Shown: piece by piece, positions 23,025 to 27,111 of the stretch
Layout: each line of letters opens with the position of its first letter
Position numbering within the stretch: position 1 is the stretch's first letter
Assembly: GCA_000403035.1 (NCBI GenBank)
Contig: AQSL01000129.1
Span: forward strand, 1 to 27,111
DNA from: Candidatus Latescibacter anaerobius SCGC AAA252-E07
Lineage (GTDB): Bacteria > Latescibacterota > Latescibacteria > Latescibacterales > Latescibacteraceae
Length of the DNA stretch: 27,111 nucleotides
Direction: 5' to 3'
Position numbers and translations under genes: made by a program
Notes under the pieces: model-generated
What the model was told of the DNA's origin: nothing
The model's database searches: none
Seen by the model: the letters and a program-made list of their open reading frames with translations, nothing else

Positions 23025-23525
23025 ATGAAAAATGACTGTCCAAAACCGGAAGAAGAGAAAAATGGTATGAACGACAGATTGATCGGATGGCTTTTTTTAC
23101 CGGGGCTTCTTGTCTACATATTACTCTGCGGATATGTTTTAGTTTTTGCAGGTTCCCTGTTTTTCGAAGCCGTTTTTAAGGGCTGGTTCCACCAGTCGGC
23201 AAGTGATTTCGACAATTATTCTTTATGGCTGGGATATCTCTACGGATTTCCGTGCCTGCTGGGTGTCCTGGGCGGAGTTACTGTTTTATCCACGGGCTGG
23301 GAAAGGTTTTACAAATACAAGGTGCTTTTCTTTATTCCTTCTGCCGTATGGTCGGCAGAGCTTGTTCTCGGTAATTTTCGCTGGGGATTTACCTATTGGA
23401 CTGAATGGCTCTATCTCGTACCGGTAATGAGTCTCTGTATGTTTATCCTGTACTGTGCGGCGAATAAAATAAACATTCCGATTCTTGCAGTTGGAGTGCA
23501 ACGGAATGTATCGGTTGAAAAGTAG
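23025..23525 (+). CDS. Four-helix membrane protein of unknown function
   Basis: The 166-residue product has a polar N-terminus (KPEEEKNG) and four hydrophobic segments, near WLFLPGLLVYILLCGYVLVF, GFPCLLGVLGGVTVLSTG, LFFIPSAVWSAELVLG and WLYLVPVMSLCMFILYC. It is rich in Trp, Tyr and Phe between helices. I recognise no family. AGGAGG precedes the ATG at good spacing. The gene lies between two DUF4159 paralogues with only 55 bp to the first, which suggests that it belongs to the same unit, perhaps as a membrane partner of the TonB-like anchors. Confidence 0.8.
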   Translation: MKNDCPKPEEEKNGMNDRLIGWLFLPGLLVYILLCGYVLVFAGSLFFEAVFKGWFHQSASDFDNYSLWLGYLYGFPCLLGVLGGVTVLSTGWERFYKYKVLFFIPSAVWSAELVLGNFRWGFTYWTEWLYLVPVMSLCMFILYCAANKINIPILAVGVQRNVSVEK

Positions 23526-23571
23526 CTGTTCGGGAGAAATTATAACACAAGAGGGCGATGAAACTGTCATG

Positions 23572-23650
23572 TACCATGCAAACATGTGTAATACAGTTCC
23601 GGAGATGTCATACTCACACAGGTCGCATACATTGAATTCGCACTAGTAAA
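23572..23650 (+). promoter_or_regulatory. Possible regulatory region of the second DUF4159 gene
   Basis: TACCATGCAAA (23572-23582) and TCCGGAG (23598-23604) repeat the pair found ahead of the first DUF4159 gene. Two TCGCA half-sites follow in the same orientation (23623-23627 and 23638-23642), matching half of the operator palindromes at 21576-21658. A promoter is less clear: TTGAAT and TATATC lie 18 bp apart. Confidence 0.35.
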
Positions 23651-23701
23651 TTTTGTATATCAGTATTCAATTTTTTTGAAAGTAAAATATTAGAGGTTGA
23701 A

Positions 23702-24991
23702 ATGCAGAAAAATTCAGAACATGTTACACATAACTATGTCACTGATAAAATTGACATAAGAAAACTTGAAAAAGAAACATATAATCTTTTTTTTCTCGGA
23801 TTATTGTTGTCAATCTGCTTTCATGCATCACTTTTCGTATACTTTCCTCATAGAAAAACTCTGCAAACGGAGTTTACATCTATTCCTTTCGAGTTGATTG
23901 TCCGTCGCCCAAGATTTACAAAACCTTACCTCATAACAAAAAAGACCTCTCCCGGAACATTCCGCTTCAGAAAAAAAACAACATCAGGCAAACCATCAAA
24001 AAGTATTCGTACAAAATCGCCATCACTTGATGAATCTCCCGGAGAACTATTCTCGAAACCGGCTAATCCTGCCAGAATCATTCTGGATATTCTGCCTTTT
24101 TCGCTTCTTTTCCAGGAAATAGACATTCGCATGCCAAAAGATGTTATTCCTTTAAAATTCGATGGTATTGTTGATACGGGAACGTATACATCAATGGTTA
24201 TAATACCCTCTGACAATAAAATGGCTATCCAGGGATACACACATATTGGAATAGGATGCGGGACAAATCTTTCACCGCCGGAAACTTTGGTTTATGCAGT
24301 TAAAAACCTTACCGATGCACTCAATTTTTATACGAATATACATGCTGTCTGTGACTGGCGTATCTACTTACACAAACCTCCCGGAGATGAAGGTATTCAA
24401 TCATCTTCGAAACTCATGAAGTACCCGTTAATCTACATCAGTTACGATAAATCTTTCAGCTTAACGCAAGAAGAAATAAAAAATCTCGCGGAATATATCA
24501 GATCCGGAGGATTTGTCATAATCGATAATCCCTTACCTGAACAGGGAAACGGAGGTGTCGGCAGCTCTTTAAAAGATATGGTAATCGGTGCCTTAGGATT
24601 GTTTAGCATGACCGCTTATAGTGATTTTACTCCCTTGGGTGCGGTGACGAAGTATAAAGTGGCAGATTATATTCCTGTGAAGAATTTCAAACCTATACCC
24701 GACAATCACGAAATTTTTCACTGTTTTTTTGATTTTGACGATGGTCCGCCGGAAGGATACCGGTCAAATGCAAACTCACAAAATTACATAGAGGGCATTT
24801 ATCTGGGTGACCAGCTCGTTGGGCTTTATGTTTCCGGCTATGGTCTTTCATGGAATGATAAACGGAATGAAGAACATCTGAAAATGGGTGTAAATATGGT
24901 TGTTTACGCTCTCAGGCAAGGAAAAGGACATTATGATGACAAAATCGGACAAATGATTCGTTTGGATAATGGTACTATAAAAACATGGTAA
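23702..24991 (+). CDS. Membrane-anchored DUF4159 protein, paralogue of the 21731 gene
   Basis: The 429-residue protein has the same plan as the first copy: KLEKETYN, a membrane helix with the His-containing SICFHASLFVYF, then PFELIVRRPRFTKP, a basic linker rich in Lys, Ser and Thr, and a DUF4159 domain with DTGTYTSMVI, HIGIGCGTNLSPP, NFYTNIHAV, YPLIYISYDKSFSLTQEE, YIRSGGFVIIDNP, FHCFFDFDDGPP and QLVGLYVSGYGLSW. Identity with the first copy is moderate, so the duplication is old. AGAGG lies just upstream of the ATG. It is followed 70 bp downstream by the secreted subtilase on the same strand. Confidence 0.85.
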   Translation: MQKNSEHVTHNYVTDKIDIRKLEKETYNLFFLGLLLSICFHASLFVYFPHRKTLQTEFTSIPFELIVRRPRFTKPYLITKKTSPGTFRFRKKTTSGKPSKSIRTKSPSLDESPGELFSKPANPARIILDILPFSLLFQEIDIRMPKDVIPLKFDGIVDTGTYTSMVIIPSDNKMAIQGYTHIGIGCGTNLSPPETLVYAVKNLTDALNFYTNIHAVCDWRIYLHKPPGDEGIQSSSKLMKYPLIYISYDKSFSLTQEEIKNLAEYIRSGGFVIIDNPLPEQGNGGVGSSLKDMVIGALGLFSMTAYSDFTPLGAVTKYKVADYIPVKNFKPIPDNHEIFHCFFDFDDGPPEGYRSNANSQNYIEGIYLGDQLVGLYVSGYGLSWNDKRNEEHLKMGVNMVVYALRQGKGHYDDKIGQMIRLDNGTIKTW

Positions 24992-25061
24992 AATCCCTTG
25001 AAGTTGAGGGGTTATGAAACACTTAAAAGTAAAATTGATACAATGAATGAGGAGTATTACA

Positions 25062-26870
25062 ATGTTACAAGAGAGAAAACACACATGTTATTCGTGGTAT
25101 GTAGTTGCGCTCCTGGTAGTTGGTGTGTTATTCGATGGAACCGCAGAAGTTTGGGCACAATCTCAAGAGGCGGTTCAGGATAGTTCATTGGCTCAAAAAC
25201 CTGATCCTGTTGGTTACTGGCAAAGTGTGGACTTTGTGAAAAATGTCGATGATTTCATACCCGGACAAAAAAAATGGGAAGGTGACTTATTCCGTAAAGA
25301 TCTTAGTTGTTTCGAAAATGGTGAATCATCAATAGGCTGGACGTGGAAGAATGGGAGTTTCTTTGATACAAAAAATGGCAGTCCCGTAAGCGCTCAATAC
25401 TATATCAAAGCAATGAATGATTCAACGTATCTTTTCTTTCCCTGGTTCCCGAGTTTAAGGCCTGAAGATAATACAATTTTTTATTATGTTCTGAAAAAAA
25501 TATCCGATCAACCCCAAAATGTACAATCTATAAGAGAAGAAATAGAAATTACTTCTATAAGTTCGGTAAGAAGATTTGAAGATATACGTTGGAAAGACTT
25601 GAGTAACCTTGATTTGTCCGGAAGTCTTGGCTTAATTAAAACGCTTTGGTTCCATGAGAAGACAATTTGGCCGGATTCTTCTAAAATGCCTGGTGACAGC
25701 GATCCGGAAAAAATAATGATTGATGGAATGAACCCCGGACTCGGAATACATGACCTGCACAATCAGGGAATTACAGGAAAAGGAGTAACTGTCGCAATAA
25801 TTGATCAACCACTTTACCTTGATCATCCTGAGTATGTCAATAAGATTGCAGCATATCACGATGTCGGTTGTGGAGGCTCTAGCAGCAGTATGCATGGACC
25901 GGCTGTAACAAGTTTATTAGTTGGCTCGAACTGTGGAACTGCTCCGGAAGCGAAAGTCTATTTTGTAGCAGCACCATCCTGGACAAAGGACGCAGAATAT
26001 TATGCAAAGGCTCTTGATTGGATAGTCGAGCAAAATGAGAAGCTTCCATTGTCTGAAAAAATTCGGGTTGTTTCAGTTTCTGCTGTGCCATCCGGTCCGA
26101 ACTCACCCTTTGTTAAAAACTGTAAAATGTGGGATGAATCTTGCGCACGTTCTGAAGCCAAAGGTATTATGGTATTGGATGGCAATTTGTATCGTGGATT
26201 CATTGGTCCATGCTACTATGACATAAGCGATCCTGAAAATTTATCAAGATGCAAACCTGGTTATCAGCAGGGTGGAGGTTTTGAAAGGACTTCCTCTGAA
26301 TTTTTATTAGCTCCATCCTCACCACGAACAACTGCTGAAGAGTATAACAAGGGTGAATGTTTATATCAATACTGTGGAACGGGTGGCCTTAGTTGGTCTA
26401 TCCCTTATTGTGCGGGGGTTCTTGCTCTTGGTTGGCAGTTACGGCCCGATCTCACACCCCAACAGATGAAAGATATTCTTTTTCAGACTGCCTATGTTAT
26501 TAATAGCGGGAAAAAAATCATAAATCCTCAGGAATTTATTAATGTGGTAAAAAATATTAGTACCACTGTAAAAAATGAAAATAAAAATCCCGGACAATTC
26601 ATGCTGCACAATCCCTATCCCAATCCTTTCAATCCCTCTACAACTATTTCGTATCAGATTCCGGAAAAGACAAGAGTAACCCTGAGAGTTTTCAATATAA
26701 ACGGACAGGAAGTAAACACTTTGGTTAATAATGTTCAAGAGAAAGGGTTGCACAGTATTATATGGGACGGGACAGATAGTTCCGGGAAAAAGGTCGCAAG
26801 CGGGATGTATCTTTACAGGCTCAATGCAGGAGATTTCTCAAAAACACAAAAAATGACTTTTATAAGATGA
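25062..26870 (+). CDS. Secreted subtilase (S8) with lipocalin-like domain and T9SS sorting domain
   Basis: The 602-residue protein has a signal peptide (helix about 10-24, cut near EVWA|QSQ at 32). An N-terminal domain from PVGYWQSVDFV to FYYVLKK (about 48-146) resembles, from memory, the lipocalin-like module in BlaR1-type proteins. The subtilase domain follows with Asp248 (VAIIDQP), His278 (SMHGPAV), the oxyanion Asn375 (VLDGN) and Ser444 (GGLSWSIPY, for the usual GTSMATPH). Eleven Cys in the mature part suggest disulfides. The end is a sorting domain: NPYPNPFNPSTTISYQIP, GQEVNTLV, SGMYLYRL, basic tail. GAGGAG lies 7 nt before the ATG at 25062; the upstream in-frame ATG at 25047 overlaps that ribosome site. 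A second copy begins at 26943. Confidence 0.88.
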   Translation: MLQERKHTCYSWYVVALLVVGVLFDGTAEVWAQSQEAVQDSSLAQKPDPVGYWQSVDFVKNVDDFIPGQKKWEGDLFRKDLSCFENGESSIGWTWKNGSFFDTKNGSPVSAQYYIKAMNDSTYLFFPWFPSLRPEDNTIFYYVLKKISDQPQNVQSIREEIEITSISSVRRFEDIRWKDLSNLDLSGSLGLIKTLWFHEKTIWPDSSKMPGDSDPEKIMIDGMNPGLGIHDLHNQGITGKGVTVAIIDQPLYLDHPEYVNKIAAYHDVGCGGSSSSMHGPAVTSLLVGSNCGTAPEAKVYFVAAPSWTKDAEYYAKALDWIVEQNEKLPLSEKIRVVSVSAVPSGPNSPFVKNCKMWDESCARSEAKGIMVLDGNLYRGFIGPCYYDISDPENLSRCKPGYQQGGGFERTSSEFLLAPSSPRTTAEEYNKGECLYQYCGTGGLSWSIPYCAGVLALGWQLRPDLTPQQMKDILFQTAYVINSGKKIINPQEFINVVKNISTTVKNENKNPGQFMLHNPYPNPFNPSTTISYQIPEKTRVTLRVFNINGQEVNTLVNNVQEKGLHSIIWDGTDSSGKKVASGMYLYRLNAGDFSKTQKMTFIR

Positions 26871-26942
26871 AAAGAATTGTAACAATCAAGATTTCACAAT
26901 GAAATAATGACAATGATAAAACCGGAAAAGAGGGATACCACA

Positions 26943-27111
26943 ATGTTACAAGAAAGAAAACACACATTTTATTCGTGGTATGTAGTCGCACTCCTGGTAG
27001 TTGGTGTATTATTCGATGGAACCCCGGAAGTATTGGCACAAACTCAAAATGCCCATAAGGAAAGTATGCCGACCACTGAGTCCGGCCCTGTTGGTTACTG
27101 GCAAAGTGTGG
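26943..27111 (+). CDS. Tandem paralogue of the secreted subtilase, cut by window end
   Basis: The first 56 codons repeat the start of the gene at 25062. The signal peptide is nearly identical (MLQERKHT, SWYVVALLVVGVLFDGT, LAQ), a short linker differs completely (TQNAHKESMPTTESG against SQEAVQDSSLAQKPD), and the domain start PVGYWQSV is again identical. AGAGGG precedes the ATG. Only the signal and first domain residues are in view, so the protease and sorting domains are assumed from the paralogue and not seen. Confidence 0.75.
   Translation, partial: MLQERKHTFYSWYVVALLVVGVLFDGTPEVLAQTQNAHKESMPTTESGPVGYWQSV

Overview
The window looks like a chromosomal segment from an uncultivated bacterium of the FCB superphylum, of the Latescibacterota / KSB1 / Zixibacteria kind. 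This is an inference. It rests on two type IX-secretion-like C-terminal sorting domains (one intact, one behind a stop codon), TonB-like DUF4159 proteins, a one-chain glycyl-tRNA synthetase and moderate, uneven GC. No rRNA, tRNA or CRISPR array was seen.

Layout. 1-3750: aroA and aroC (shikimate pathway) on the plus strand converge on an HU gene across a bidirectional terminator. The block is bracketed by inverted copies of a hairpin-forming repeat. 3988-5850: a UbiA-type prenyltransferase resembling decaprenyl-phosphate phosphoribosyltransferase and an inositol-monophosphatase family enzyme, ending in a 17-bp tandem repeat. 6045-7800: a GC-rich SGNH-like secreted protein cut by an amber stop just before its sorting domain, followed by a transposase fossil. 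7958-12392 (minus): PHP phosphoesterase, GlyRS, RecO, DUF502 membrane protein and an FtsB/DivIC-like protein. 12480-17710 (minus): an extracellular polysaccharide set (deacetylase, FemAB-like acyltransferase, frameshifted flippase, methyltransferase). 17938-21446 (minus): a possible 30-aa membrane protein, a secreted alpha/beta hydrolase, an MntP-like Mn exporter, a methyltransferase and a family 2 glycosyltransferase.

21576-27111 (plus) is the most unusual part. A near-consensus sigma-70 promoter lies between two TGCGA-N6-TCGCA palindromes. It precedes a 14-codon leader ORF and two paralogous membrane-anchored DUF4159 proteins with TonB-like N-termini, separated by a four-helix membrane protein. 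Then come tandem secreted subtilases; the second is cut by the window end. The complete subtilase joins a signal peptide, a lipocalin-like domain of the kind I recall from BlaR1-type proteins, a Cys-rich S8 protease domain and a sorting domain. A regulated envelope system that deploys surface proteases is a reasonable hypothesis, but nothing in the sequence proves that these genes work together.
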